Shown: one piece after another, positions 25,736-38,262 of the stretch
Layout: every line of letters begins with the position of its first letter
Numbering within the stretch: the stretch's first letter is position 1
Assembly (NCBI GenBank): GCA_963678705.1
Contig: OY783209.1
Coordinates: forward strand, 3,658,001-3,722,000
DNA from: Panorpa germanica
Lineage: Eukaryota > Arthropoda > Insecta > Mecoptera > Panorpidae
Direction of reading: 5' to 3'
DNA: 64,000 nucleotides
The notes under the pieces: generated by a model
Databases searched by the model: none
What the model was told of the DNA's origin: nothing
Seen by the model: only the letters and a program-made list of their open reading frames with translations
Translations under genes and position numbers: made by a program

Positions 25736-26900
25736 CTTGTATTTGTATTTAGTTTACAAGCATATTTCTGTGTATTCATCATTATTATTACTATAACCAG
25801 TAATCGACTGTTGCCACCTCAAATTAATTTCAGCAGTGTGGTCAACCCTGCTTCATAAGTCGATGGAGGATGCTTTTAGTGCCCAATAATATGCATGTAT
25901 ATTCATGACGTCGATGTTCACGGAGGTGATGTTCTGAATATAATACTTTAAGCCTTTCGCTTCGAATATAGAAACACCAAAGCGAGAACGGTTCAAATTC
26001 AAAGGCCACTTTGAACTCAACGTCAACAAACGTTATAATATTTAAACCTTTAATTAAAATAATTAGCTTTTATAAGCTACGTCTAATTAATATGGTAATT
26101 ATTTAATTAGCACAAGTGATTTATTAATGAGAAGATATTGGAATGTTATTTTCTTTAGAAATATTCATGCCCTTTGTATCAGATGTACAAAGAAGGAAGT
26201 AATAACACTGTGATAGAAAGTGTTTTTAGTAAGTTAACTATGGTTTATTATAAACTTTGGTTAATAACATTGTATCCCAGCTGTTATTTCTGTTCAAGGT
26301 AAGTATATGTTAGATACATTTTTCGCTAGTTAATTGTGGTCGGTCTGTAATAAGTTTTAGGGTAAACTTTAGGTATGTCATAACTGAAGTTTAAATGATG
26401 AAATGGTACGTGTCACTAGCCCTTCACCATTTCCTCTCTTGTTGGTTAGACTAAATATTATAGTTTACAAATAAATTGTTACTAAATAGCTTAATCTTGG
26501 TTAGACGACATACAAGAACAGACAAATCCAATTAAAATTAATACAGTATTTGTTTTAAGTGCATCAAGTACGCAGTTAAGTTAAGTGTATTGGATTTACG
26601 AGTAGAACCCACTTAATAAACATCTACGCAGCTCTTAGGTCTTCTAATTAGCGGTTCATGTATTTTTGTGGCTAATTAGTCTCTATCGAGTTGGAATCAA
26701 ACTCGAGATACATTGTGTTCAAAAACAATTGAACCAGCCGTGCCGTGAGATACGTTGCGGAGAGATCCGTGCGTCTATCTCTCTACTTTTCGTCGTCTAG
26801 TTCAGAGGTTCCCAAACTATTGCATCCAGCTCACAGGTTCTTTTGTAATGAACATCAATAAAGCATTCAATTTGCAGTAAAGAAAAGGCATGCACTCAAC
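25736..26900. other. Intergenic, no gene supported
   Basis: No convincing open frame, RNA gene or repeat copy was recognised. Confidence 0.5.
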
Positions 26901-27146
26901 CCAGTAAACATTTTGGAGTCACTTTGACATCATGCGATGATGGCAAGATGCGTATGATTTTTTTGTCATAAAAAAATTCATTTAAACACACTTGTTCATA
27001 TGAAATATCTATTTTATCGGCTACAAATGGAGAAACCACTCCACCTGTTGGAATTCAAATGAATATGAAGTTGATGCGAACTATAATTGAAGTGCAATAG
27101 TGATAGAAACGTCACAAAAAGGGACACTTCACCAAATTGTTTACTG
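26901..27146 (+). mobile_element. MITE-like element family C, copy 3
   Basis: About 246 bp with the clearest ends of the family: CCAGTAAACATTTTGGAGTC on the left and CACCAAATTGTTTACTG on the right. Internal AAGATGCGTATGAT, TTTGTCAT and CCACTCCACCTGTTGGAAT are shared with the interrupted copy at 49668-50157. The right half is shared with 8776-9026. No ORF. Confidence 0.75.
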
Positions 27147-27940
27147 AGTAGTGCCATTATTTGAATCGGAATGTTTATAACTATAAGAAAATATATAAAC
27201 CAAATACTGCTCTTGTTTATTTTATAGCCAACAGTTTTGTTAACAAAAAATGTCTTCTGGACTTAATACGAAAGAAATTACTTTCCATACAAGGGAAGGG
27301 TAGAGGGGTCATGATAAAAGCTACATTAGACTACATGAAGAGAGGAAGAGGTTCTAAAGAGTCCAAAAGAGAACCACACACATTTAGTTTTTTAATCCGG
27401 TCTGCGTATTACTCAATGTGGAGTCCGTGGACTCTAAAAGTTTGAGTGTTCCTGGTCTATTTAAATCGATAACCCCTAGTTAAACATGCAAACATTGTAA
27501 CCAATAATGAACCCCTTTTTCCTAAAAATATCCTAATTAAAAAAATACTTGTTACTGACATTTTCTTTATTAATCCGACTTCAATACGCTCAGGTTTGTA
27601 ATCAATACTGACGGCTACTGGAACACCCGGTACAGGAAGGTACATTCTTAGTATTTATTACTTTTCTTTTGTTAGTTTCTTTTTATCTGATGAAAGTTTT
27701 TCTTTAGAATTTTCACACTAATAACTGATTTTTTATCAAATATTTTACAGACAAAGTTTTGAAAATGAAATGCATGTATACGCCATCGTTGTCGGGAATT
27801 TGAAGTAAGACAACCAGACAGTCATTAACAATTAGTGTTCAATAATTAAGTTTAAGTTAAACGTTATATCGACCAGTGCACACTCGTATATCAAGCGCAC
27901 GGCGCATAAACAAGGCCTGTCGCACACAGCAAGCGTATTT
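27147..27940. other. Intergenic, no gene supported
   Basis: A 94-codon plus-strand frame at 27161-27445 is basic and lysine-rich without a domain or paralogue. I do not call it a gene. Confidence 0.5.
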
Positions 27941-28245
27941 AACCGACGAATTCGGACGTAAATCAGCGGCGAATCCTGTGTTCTTTGCATGTATTGTGTC
28001 ACAATACATACATACCACGTACCGATACAACAGTACGCCAAGTCAAACTTGTGTACTGTAGGGTGTATTGGAGTTATTTTGTACTAATATAATTTAACAT
28101 GAGAGTAAACTTTTACTTTAATTTTTATCGATACACCACTGTTCCCTTAGAGTCTGATCCGACAGATGTGCGAGATCTCATTGCATTTACAGGGTTCGGA
28201 TAGGTAAAGCATTTCGCTTAAATACGCTTGCAGTATGAGATAGAC
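27941..28245 (+). repeat. Interspersed repeat family F, copy 1
   Basis: Collinear with 35826-36160: CCTGTGTTCTTTGCATGT, AGTACGCCAAGT, TGTACTGTAGGGTGTATTGG and TTTTATCGATACACCACTGT. It carries a perfect 9-bp inverted repeat with one spacer base at 27990-28008 (TGTATTGTG, T, CACAATACA). Short length and lack of ORF suggest a SINE, a solo terminal repeat or another non-autonomous element; class not determined. Confidence 0.65.
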
Positions 28246-30469
28246 CTAAGGACTCTAGCATTTTTTTAGATACTTACGTCAAGTATGCTCATATATTTCA
28301 AAGGGAATTATATATATTTATAAACTATTAAAAAAATAGTTCTAATTATTATTTAAATGATAAAGACTTTAAAGGAAACTATTTTAAAGTGTTCCCTATA
28401 CATAAATAATTAGAGAGACCTAGTATTAATGTAATAGAAATAGATTAGTGAATTGTGTCGTAGTTAAAATTCCAAAAATAAACAAACCATCAAGTTAATG
28501 TATGTAAATGTAAAAATATTTATAGTTGTTGACTTCAAAAGTTTAATTTCACTATTTTTATTACCTTCCAATATAGGAAATGTTGCTTTAATAAATATAG
28601 CTTTTATTGGAATTGGTATTATAAAATTAGTATACGTATTAATGTGTCACGTGTTCTATTTGATGTTATAATTGCTCAGCAATGATTTAAAATATCAGTG
28701 TATTCGTGTCAACTGTGTTAAATAGTGTTAGTTAAATAGAAATTGGAAAACACTACTAGAACATTTGTTACCCACTTTTTATGCTTTTTACATTCTAACC
28801 TTTTGATCTTTAGATCTTATTAAGACTTGAACTATTCAGGATTGTTATGTAGAGTGAAACGAATATTATTATTAACAGAATGTAAATTTGGATACAGGTT
28901 TCTTTTTTTTACTTTTACTCTCGTCCTAAATTTCATTCTATCTGAAATAGATAAGTTTAAGATGTAATTAAGGTTAATTTTACATAAAATAAAATATCTG
29001 TTAAGTTTTATGACCTATTTTATTACTTTGTAAGAAATAAATCTAGGATTATAAAAAGGAATAACTTTAATAAATGAAAGAATGATTTTTTATATTTTTT
29101 GTATAGATTAATCGCAAATGTGCTGTCGTTGGCATTGCTGAACAAGGCTAATTCGAGTCAATTTTGTCACTTTGTTCACTGCCACGTTTCATATAATAAA
29201 GCGAATAAGTTTCTGCAGACCTGTGAACGCTTATTTCAAATACGCAAATTAACAAGAATATTAATTTAGAAATTATTTGTTTAGCAAGAACCTACATTGC
29301 CTCATAAATCATTAGCCACCGTCCCAGCCACTTTTCAACCCGATATAAAACATTTTTTTATTTAATTTATTTAACGTCGGCCTATTTCCGACACTGAATC
29401 CTATCACCATCGATATATAACACCTAAATGTGATAATTTCCTTAATTTATATTTCAGATTACATCCGCGGTACTTGTGATGTACCAGTGAGATCATTAAC
29501 TATTCATAAATTAAACACAGGTTGTCACAAGACTAAAGTTCAACTTCTATATTCATGAATATAAATTGTAGTATTTTAAACAGTCATAAGGTCAAACGAG
29601 AGATCAATATATTAAGGTCAATATTAATATTTTATCAATATTCAATCAATGGCATTCAAGTAAATCAAAAAGTATTTTTAGCTTTCGAAAATGATTTACA
29701 AAATGTTTATGAATATTTTAAAGACCTTCTAAAAGGATTTTCCACGCACTTATTAATATCTATTGACCTATTATAATAAGAATACCTTCTAAAGGAGGAT
29801 AATTAAAAAATAATAATTATATAGGAACAGTCTTGAGAAGATGTCGTAAATAAAATCGGATTATAAAAATTGTTAATTGAAAATAGCGTATGCCAAGAAT
29901 CTAGACAATCTTGTTTTTTTGTGGCTTAAATACTTTAGACATATTGCTTGCACCTGTAATAAATGTATTGTAATTAAACCGAAAACAAAATGAATTTAGA
30001 GAAGGTTTAAAAACTTACAGCTAGTGAGAAGTCATGACAAGTGAAGAATTATCGACTTACCTAGAAAGAAAAAAAAAGAATATTAGTACAACAATACATA
30101 TTTAATATTTTAATGTAAATAATAGAGGTATTTATAGCAGAATTATTGACGACTGACTGCTGTGTCTTCAGGTTTAATCTCCGGACCAGAGTTATATTTT
30201 CTGTGTTTGGTATAATCATAAACTTATTAGAAAACGGTGTGGTGCACATATATAAGGCCATGACAGAACAAAAACTCCAAACACAGTAGCAGATCGTCGA
30301 TGATATACTCAGCATCGGAAATAGGCCCCGTTAAATAAATTATAAAACATATTGTATGATAATGTTCTAGTTTCTGTGATTTTTACTCCGCGAAACTTTA
30401 CCTCATCATTCTCTCTAACGTACGAAATAAAAGCAAGAATTACAGCCCGAAATAATGATTATTATGCAT
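28246..30469. other. Intergenic, no gene supported
   Basis: A+T-rich. Short open frames at 29555-29776 (+) and 30061-30315 (-) show no domain. No repeat copy was recognised. Confidence 0.55.
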
Positions 30470-30681
30470 TATAGTTCAAATTACGAGAGTTTGGCAGCGA
30501 CTCATACTTAAAACAAGTTGTAGGGTATAAACTGGCGATATAACTAAAAAGCACTGACTCTCTTATTTTTCTATAATGTATATAGAAACGAATAAGATAA
30601 AATTCATTATCGTATTATAGATTTATACCGCTCTTATAACCTCTTTTAAGTATAAGCCGAACTCTCGTGATTTGGACTATA
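30470..30681. mobile_element. MITE-like element family D, copy 2
   Basis: About 212 bp. The left end is TATAGTTCAAATTACGAGAG; the right end is GAACTCTCGTGATTTGGACT followed by ATA. Closely matches the copy at 40905-41122 in inverse orientation, including TTTATACCGCTCTTATAACC and GAAACGAATAAGATAAAATT. The pair is close enough to define the family ends well. Confidence 0.85.
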
Positions 30682-30816
30682 CTAAACTTACTTAGACCTG
30701 CCTATGTAAATTGCCTGATATATGGAAAACCAGTGGCACAGCGATTGTAATCTCTTGCGAATTTGGAAAAGGAAAATATTGCCGAAAATTTATAAAGCAG
30801 TATGAAAAAAGTGGAG

Positions 30817-30960
30817 TGTCTCACGACTACCTCCTACTCATTAAGGCTTTTTAATAATTATAATGCAAGTTATAAATACTTCACTTGCCCCAGCGGCTAA
30901 TTATAAGCATAAGCGCATAGCATAAGCTTTAGCGCCATTCATTTTCAGTGGTTAGTTGCA
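30817..30960 (+). repeat. Interspersed repeat family E, copy 1
   Basis: Shares TGTCTCACGAC, AGTTATAAATACTTCACTTG, CCCCAGCGGCT and GCGCCATTCATTTTCAG with 45735-45902. No coding capacity. Ends are not defined and the class is unknown. Confidence 0.6.
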
Positions 30961-33833
30961 GTGGAGAATAAGAATAAATATGTAAATATATAACAGATGT
31001 TAAGAAAGTGGTATAATGACGGATATGTACAAAGAATTAACGCAAACAGAACCGGTAATAAGAAGTTTATGGAAGAGAATCTAGTGCGACGAAGACCCAA
31101 AGATGCATAGTTGTGATGAATTGAAAGAGGAATACTGCCAATACGAAGGAATCGAAAAGAATCTCAAAGAAGGATGATTCCTTCTTACGTGGTCCACAAT
31201 CACGAAACCGACTAATGAATGAATGAATGAAAATGAATTAAATACATTTCGAATATTTTAGCTGCAAGAAAATGTCTACTGCCAAAGACAAGGAGAATCA
31301 GAAACGCTGTAAGTTAAAGACCAACTTCAAATGACATTTGCTGTGTGTTTCAGCTTGTGAATCTAAAATCTAGACTACGAGAATACCGTACTATATAAGG
31401 AAGTCATGTTCTTAAGGTCCCGCAGGGCATTCCAAGCGCAACAAGAACTTAGAAACTGCTTTTGAACTGTGCTGCGATTCTACTAGTACTATTCAGTAGT
31501 ACGACAATAGGGCTATTGAGAGAATGCTTTAGCTATTGAAATATTATAGATATTACTGAGAATAATATTTCAAAGCATAAAAAAGTATAAACATGTTATT
31601 GATGTCAGTAACTCAAATAATCAAATGACCCATCTCCAATAACTCAGCCATCTCGAGAATCTTAATTGGAAAATGTCAATAATTCGCTTGATTTATTAAA
31701 TAGCGTGTACACTCCTCTACAAAATATCACTCTGTAACTGATCCGTCTTTTGATATCTTCTTTGTACTTCATACTGTCTATACAACCCTTTGATCCCTTT
31801 ATAATTATTTATGTATAATTATTCATATACTCTCCCATGTAATTGTTTATAGATTCTGCTACCCAATTAATACGTACTACTAATTATTTTCTTATTTACT
31901 GAAGTGTTTCTTACTTATACACTCTAAAATTTTCTTGCTGTGCGGATTCAAGTTTGGTAGCTTAAAACAAGTTAATTTTAAGATTCATTTTATACCTCTA
32001 GCAACAACTTGCTAGCGTGCTACAAGCTAATTCAAGTAGATTTGTTTGTTTATATGGTTAGTATATTTGTTTATCATTTGGTGGGATAATTCTTTATCTG
32101 TCATAGAATACATTTATTTCATCTCCCGGAATAGAACGTGCACCTATGAGTGTTAGAGTGAACAAGTGTAGATTTAAATAGCTTGGTTTTATTTACACTT
32201 AAGTACAACTGAGATATATTTCTATTTGGATTCTCTATTTTGTAATTTTTGACGCTGTTTTGAGAGCGTTATTTTTACATTTTCATAGATTGCTGTCAGG
32301 GACTTTCTTTTTTTGAGAACCGATTTATTTCTCAATAAAAAATATTTTTTTCCTTTAAGCTCGATACATTTAATCCAGCGCTTCAGGTTGGAAACAGAAA
32401 GTTTACGGATTTTTGCCATGGTGACTACACACTCAATCGCAATCGCTGCATTCATCACGACGATAGCTACTTGCGCACATAAACTAATGGGCCTATTTTG
32501 TAACTGCTTACCTGACGTCTGTTAACTTCTGAAGTTTCTAATCATATTAGTCACTGTAAATAAAAGATTATAATTCCTCGAGAGCTTAGAGGTTATATAC
32601 TTCTAAAAATTCTAAGAATTATCTGTTCTTTGATAGAAATATTTTAACAGAGAAACACAACTAAATTATGTGTTTTTAAAAAATTAATTATATTATATTT
32701 TATTATTAAATATACAATTAAAATAAAAGATCAAAGTAAAAGCAAAAATATGTAAAAATTAATGTTTTATAAAACATATAACATTATTTTTCCACCTGTC
32801 AGGGCTGAACATTAAAATCAGACATTAAAATTCTACCTGTCATCAACCAAAAAGATTTTTTATTTCACAGTATATAAAATTTAAAATTTCTCATATATTT
32901 TTAAAATTATATTAAATTATTTAAGTTAATCTTTGTGGAGGGGGGAATATAAAGGTTCACACAGATCACTTGACAACAGTTCTGTCCGTTTTATAATTTT
33001 TCTACTCAAAAAACGCAAAATATTCGGACTAGCAAGTTTTAGCAGGTACTCGAACCCCTTCTGAAATGATGGTAACATTTGATGGTGGTCCCTAATTAGA
33101 ACCGGATATAAATTCCACTCCTTTAGAATGAGTTATTCTATTTCCCGACAAAAATGTATTGTATATAAAAAGTAAAGGGTGAACAATTTTGTAAAAGCTT
33201 TCCATGTAAAATTGTCAAATTAAATATTTAAGCTGGGATTTAAACCATAATGATGCTCGTTGAATATTAATTATTTGTGATATCATTTTTCCAGTATTCT
33301 TCATTACTGTACGCCCTTATCTCTCGTAACGAATAATCAGCTTTTAATTTAAATGTATTTTAATTGCTCATGAGTTGGACCAATTGGTCAGTATTTCGAA
33401 AATTCGAAATTTGAGATCAATATTACAGTTTGAAAGAATTGCATTGAAAGTTTTTATCTAAAATTATTAACGAGTTACGAATTATACATTACACTGAGTG
33501 CAATAAATCTTAGTTGATTTTTCTCCTACTCCTAGAGGTTTACGATGCCAGCCTCGCCTCGTCAAACTCGCGAAGTTTTATGCAGAAATTGCATCTGCAA
33601 ATGTATGAAACAAGGTGAGATTAACCACTAACCCCATGGATCACTGAAGCGTGTTCGTCCTAGGAAGGAAAGGAGTATGGTTGTGAAACGTGTACTGTTC
33701 ACCGTTGGCACGAAAAGTGCAATGTCCTCATTTGTATAACACCACAGCCGCAATCTGAACGGAAGTCGAACGCGATAAATACTTTACTAATTAGGCTATC
33801 ATATATTTTTATATTTAACATAATACACATAGA

Positions 33834-33835
<2 letters not shown>
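30961..33835. other. Intergenic, no gene supported
   Basis: A+T-rich. The minus-strand frame at 32222-32458 (78 codons) is lysine-rich and overlapped by a plus-strand frame; see rejected items. No RNA gene was recognised. Confidence 0.5.
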
Positions 33836-33906
<71 letters not shown>

Positions 33907-33934
33907 ATGTGTGTGTGTATGTGTGTGTGTATGA
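33836..33934. repeat. Compound AT/GT microsatellite
   Basis: About 24 AT units followed directly by a GT run interrupted by single A residues. Confidence 0.95.
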
Positions 33935-34484
33935 ATGTATATCTTAAAAAAGTACATGAAAGTTTTCTTATGAGTCGGCACTAGTTAATATATTTAACTT
34001 CATCATTTATTTCAATTCAGTGAACGTCAAAAAATGAATATTAATAATGTTGATATATCGTTAAAAGTTTGAAAGCTCCATACTTTTGAGCTTTTGAGCT
34101 TTTGTGCCAAGATAATGCAAATACACGTACTATATACCAATGATAAAATATATTATATATTTACTTAATTGAAAATACGTCTATTTTTCATACCTTAAGT
34201 AAATATTATTATTTTAAGAAATAATATTGCTCTTCCAATTAACATTGAACTTATAATGTTTCTAATATTTAAAACTAAATTGTTTACAATTTAATATTTA
34301 AAGAAGCGATAAAAACTTTGTTGTTTCCTTGTTTGGGATAAGTACAAACACCAGCAAAAGAATCAACGAAATATAAAAATAACAAACGTAACTTATACGT
34401 ATATTAAAGATGTATCTAACATATCAATAATGAGTCCTATCACAAGTTAATGATTATGAACAAAACCTAGAAAATATAACTCTG

Positions 34485-34890
34485 GTCTATTTTTCAATTG
34501 TTGATTGAAACAGATGTTAATACATGTATATTGACATTTTTATTTTATTAAATATCTAAATGTTGACGGAGATATAGTAATTAAAAATTTCAATTGTAGT
34601 TTTAGCGCTACATATGTCGGCCATATTTATGACGTAACATGTCGTATGTATAAGAGCTCTGTGTTTAGTATGCTATCTATTTTACGCTTTGTTGTACAAC
34701 AGAGATGTCAACTTAGCGGACGTGATGCTACATGTATTTATATATCGTTGGATCTCTTTAATAATCAAAGTGAAAAAATAACTATTTTAATTGTTAATAA
34801 TGCGAGTTATTAGTTAAGGTCCTGGTAGTCAACTTTATCAATATATAGTACAGTTTTATAGAAATTAAGACATGGTTCACAAGCTCATTC
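34485..34890 (+). repeat. Repeat family B, copy with internal deletions
   Basis: Shares AATTGTTGATTGAAACAGAT, TTGACGGAGATATAGTAATT, TTTTAGCGCTACATATGTCG, CCATATTTATGACGTAACAT and TATATAGTACAGTTTTATAG with the full-length copy. The right end AAGACATGGTTCACAAGCTC is degenerate. Shorter than 633 bp because parts of the right half are missing. Confidence 0.75.
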
Positions 34891-35118
34891 CCTTCAACTA
34901 CAACCAGATTTAGGTATAAGCAACATAGAATAATAAATAAATTTATTTTAACATGGGTATATCTGTTATATGGCGTCATTCTACAAGAAACGAGTAACGG
35001 AGTCTCGTCTGTCTGTGCAGATGACGCCACCTTTGCTTGACACTTGAACAAAACTCAGTTAAGTTTAAAGGTTCTTACTCTACATGAACATACTCCCACT
35101 TTCTTTACACCTCCCCCC

Positions 35119-35131
35119 CCCCCACACTCCC
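35119..35131. repeat. Poly-C tract
   Basis: A homopolymer of roughly 12 C residues in A+T-rich surroundings. Similar tracts occur near 36787 and 57695. Confidence 0.8.
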
Positions 35132-35414
35132 TACGCTAAAATAATACAAAGTTTGAATACCAAAGTTTGTTACACCGAGTAAAATAATTATTTCATTTAA
35201 TAATGTGAAACACATACACGTTGAATGAGACCATTACATATACTTCCTTAATGGGGATAAAAGATTAAGAAAATTCAATCCCGTTCATTTCAATTATTAT
35301 TCTTTAAAATTTAAATATCCTTTTTATCGGTTTATCTATTATAAGAAATTATGTTCATTTTGATATATACATAGATAGAATGGGATTGTAAACTTATATG
35401 TAAGGGGTGGTTTC

Positions 35415-35545
35415 TTTAATTTTTAATTGAAATAAATATTAATATAAGTATACTGGAGTTTTCATTTTTTTAAATATCCAAATGTTTACGGAGTTATAGC
35501 CTTATCAAATTTGAATTTCAGTTTTGTAGCATTTATGTAAAGAAA
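35415..35545 (+). repeat. Repeat family B, left-half fragment
   Basis: TTTTTAATTGAAATAAATAT, then AATATCCAAATGTTTACGGA, GTTATAGCC and TGAATTTCAGTTTTGTAGC follow the order of the left half of family B. It stops at the conserved AGCGC position and passes straight into an inverted family A fragment. Confidence 0.55.
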
Positions 35546-35807
35546 GACTTTACAAAATTTCAAAAGCATCGGCGCAGTAGATTTTGAGCTAAAGTGGGTA
35601 CCGACTCTAAAAAAAGCTAAGTGAGAGAAACCGCATTTAAAAGTGTCAAAGAAGAACGAAACCAGACCGGAGAGGTGAAGACTTAAAACTCTATATCTCC
35701 GATAGTTTTACTACAATCGACTTCAAATTTTCACACAATAAACTTAATACGTTGTACAATAACATAAATAAATTAAAAGAAAATGGCAAAAAAATTGAAA
35801 CCCTAAC
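35546..35807 (-). repeat. Interspersed repeat family A, copy 3 (partial)
   Basis: On the minus strand it matches the first half of family A: TTGTACAACGTATTAAGTTT, GATATAGAGTTTTAAGTCTT and GAAACCGCATTTAAAAGTG (given as plus strand). It ends at the central hairpin position, so only about 260 bp are present. Confidence 0.75.
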
Positions 35808-35825
35808 CCCCGCACCTCCCCATTA

Positions 35826-36160
35826 AGCGACGGCAAATTCGGACATAAATAGGTGGATTAGTTGGACGGCTAGAACTCTCGGAGCAAGCCGACCCCTGTG
35901 TTCTTTGCATGTTGTGTCACAATACATGCATACCATGTACAAATACGACAGTACGCCAAGTTAAACTAATGTACTGTAGGGTGTATTGGAGTTGTTTTGC
36001 ACTAACCTAATTTATCATAAGAGCAACCTTTTACTTTAACTTTTATCGATACACCACTGTTATGAAAGAGACTATTGCATTCCTTCCAGTCTGAGACGGC
36101 TGATTACAAGGTTCAGATAGGTTTAGCGTCGTAGCGTCCGCTTTAATACTGTTGCAGATT
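35826..36160 (+). repeat. Interspersed repeat family F, copy 2
   Basis: Collinear with 27941-28245. It has an extra segment near 35850-35890 (GGACGGCTAGAACTCTCGGA) absent from copy 1, and the palindrome is shortened (ATGTTGTGTCACAATACATG). It lies within 20 bp of a family A fragment. Confidence 0.65.
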
Positions 36161-37435
36161 GTGACGGGCTTTACTTGTTGTACAGATTGAAAGTTGTCCT
36201 TTATGTGCTTAATTAAATATTAATTCTTATTAACTATATAGAGTACACATCTTCCGATTTACTAACTTTTAAAAATATCAACAAAAAAATTTTTCTTAAA
36301 GGTTCTGTTTTATTTTTACATATATAATGGAACAGAACAGACTTTATCCTAAAAAATGTTTAATACAGCAAAGTCTTCTGCCTCTCCCTCCTCTTTTTTC
36401 TAAAGGTTGATATTTTTTTGTATACCTTTCTGTAAATTAATAAAAAGTTAAATACAAAAATTCGTAATTTAAAACATAAATAATTAAACAGAATAAAAAA
36501 AGAAAAAGAAGATGTCAGTACTTCATAATATAAAAAAAAAGTCCATCAACATAATAAAATAAAATAACTTTATAATTACAAAAAGTCATTCATGTGCGAT
36601 AACTTTTAAAATTGTCCGTCCATTTCTTAAATAAAATTATTATAAATTTCATCATTAAAAGATGCAAACATTTATTATAAATTATAACACTGTATTTAGG
36701 GATGGATTTACTTTAATATTAAATCCCTACCCTTTTAGAAGGCGAAGGCAGATGTGTCGCTACCCGTTACACAACCCCATTCCGTGCCCCCCCCCCCACC
36801 ATTCCTGTAACGTTCCGCTCCGACACTCCACCCTCCCTACTCACCCGGAAATACACTAAGCCTCTGCATGCGCCAAGCTCCAGTAAAACGACCTAGCCTA
36901 ATGAGACCCAGTTTTTTATATCAACACAACCAGTTTGCCTTCCTGTTCTATATATTTACAGGACCGGCAGTCGCTAGTCGACCGACGACACACAGTGGTT
37001 GAAGTGTGGCTGAATTATGCATAGATTGCTAATACAATATATGAAATTTATGAACACGAAATATGAAATGGGTTACGTACACTTTTGTTGATAAGTTAAG
37101 ATTCTTTTTGGACAGGTCCAGTAAGCAGGGGTCTACGAAGCTACAAAAGCTCTTGCCAGTCGTAGAACCGGCAAATTGGGCATGTACTAAAGTTTACCCC
37201 ATCGTAAAGCGACGTCTCTTTTGTAGGTATGATTTGAATTCAATAAAATAATTCGTAATGTTATTTCAAATTTTACTTCCATTGAAATAATTAACTCGAA
37301 TATATTTATGAACAGGTGTTCAATATAAAAATAATTGTTCATGCTGAATAAAAAAATAATTATTATCTAAAGTCGTGCGTTATTTGACCACCTTTTTTTA
37401 AAAGTATGTGTTTTTTCTATTGATTTATAACTTAG
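36161..37435. other. Intergenic, no gene supported
   Basis: Contains a poly-C tract near 36787-36799 and short open frames at 36662-36859 and 37063-37251 without domains. Confidence 0.5.
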
Positions 37436-37735
37436 GTGCCAAAGGTACCCCGTGCCCCCAAATTAAGTTTTTGAATTTGGATTTTTTTTATAACTTAGAT
37501 ACATTTTTCTATTAGATCATTTCTTTCATTTCCTTCTTCAAAGTTCTCTTCCGGGCCACCTAATTTTCTCAACGCCCCTTTAATCATTTTTTGCATTTTT
37601 AATTTTCGGAATATGTTCGCATTACATAGCGTAATACACATGTCAAATGTTTTCTCTATTACAGATTAACAATTATTCAGCAAAAAGTACTTTTCTTTTG
37701 GTTTTTCCAAAATAACGGGTTTTTTTGTGTGTGAA
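37436..37735 (-). repeat. Interspersed repeat family H, copy 1
   Basis: Read on the minus strand it contains AACCCGTTATTTTGG, then ATGTGTATTACGCTATGTAA, TGCGAACATATT, AAAGGGGCG, CCGGAAGAGAACTTTGA and AATTTGGGGGC. The same order appears at 60634-61130. Diverged, no coding capacity, ends not defined. Confidence 0.6.
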
Positions 37736-38039
37736 TATATAATGTTTAATTTTCAATGAACTGTTAATGCATCTGAAAATATTTTCCATATAAAAATAAA
37801 TTTAGAAAAATAAATATATCTTGCATTGACATTTTCTAATGACGTCACATAATGGCTAGTTTAACATAATATAAAAAGCTCTAAAAGAAACACGATGACT
37901 TAATAATATTCCAAATGATATTAAAAGTCTCTTTAGAAAAATATTTAAATGTATATGTGCTCTTAAAAAAGTTCTTTAGTTGTTGTAACCCTTGGCTACT
38001 TGGATTTAGAGAACATTAGCATGTAAAATAAACTACAAC

Positions 38040-38262
38040 ATCGTAGATACATTGTAGCATATGCTACATCTACAGCTACTGCTACGGCTACGGCTACAGC
38101 TACGAGGCTACGGTATGGTGATCTTCAATGTGTTACGAAGATACGTACCATGAGCATTACACCTGACGTATAATCGCTGCTGGTAATTTGCTGCAGTTTA
38201 TGCTCCACCATACTATGCTACGGTTCGGTCGTAGCGACGTAGCCTCGCTCTACGTTATAAGC
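38040..38262. mobile_element. Fold-back element built of GCTACG motifs
   Basis: The left side has GCTACG/GCTACA hexamers in tandem (38080-38112); the right side has their complements. The pair TACGAGGCTACGGTATGGT (near 38100-38118) and ACCATACTATGCTACGG plus CGTAGCCTCG (near 38208-38250) can pair. About 220 bp overall with no ORF. I interpret it as a MITE-like palindrome with short-repeat termini. Confidence 0.5.

Noticed and set aside
32222-32525. Lysine-rich minus-strand frame with LKRWIKCIELKG, faintly like the C-terminus of mariner transposases
   Set aside because: The resemblance is a few residues only, no catalytic DDE/D segment or terminal repeats are visible nearby, and an opposed frame overlaps it.
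33030-33065. GGTTCGAGTAC on the minus strand, resembling a tRNA B box
   Set aside because: The flanking bases do not form acceptor, D or anticodon stems, and the box departs from consensus.
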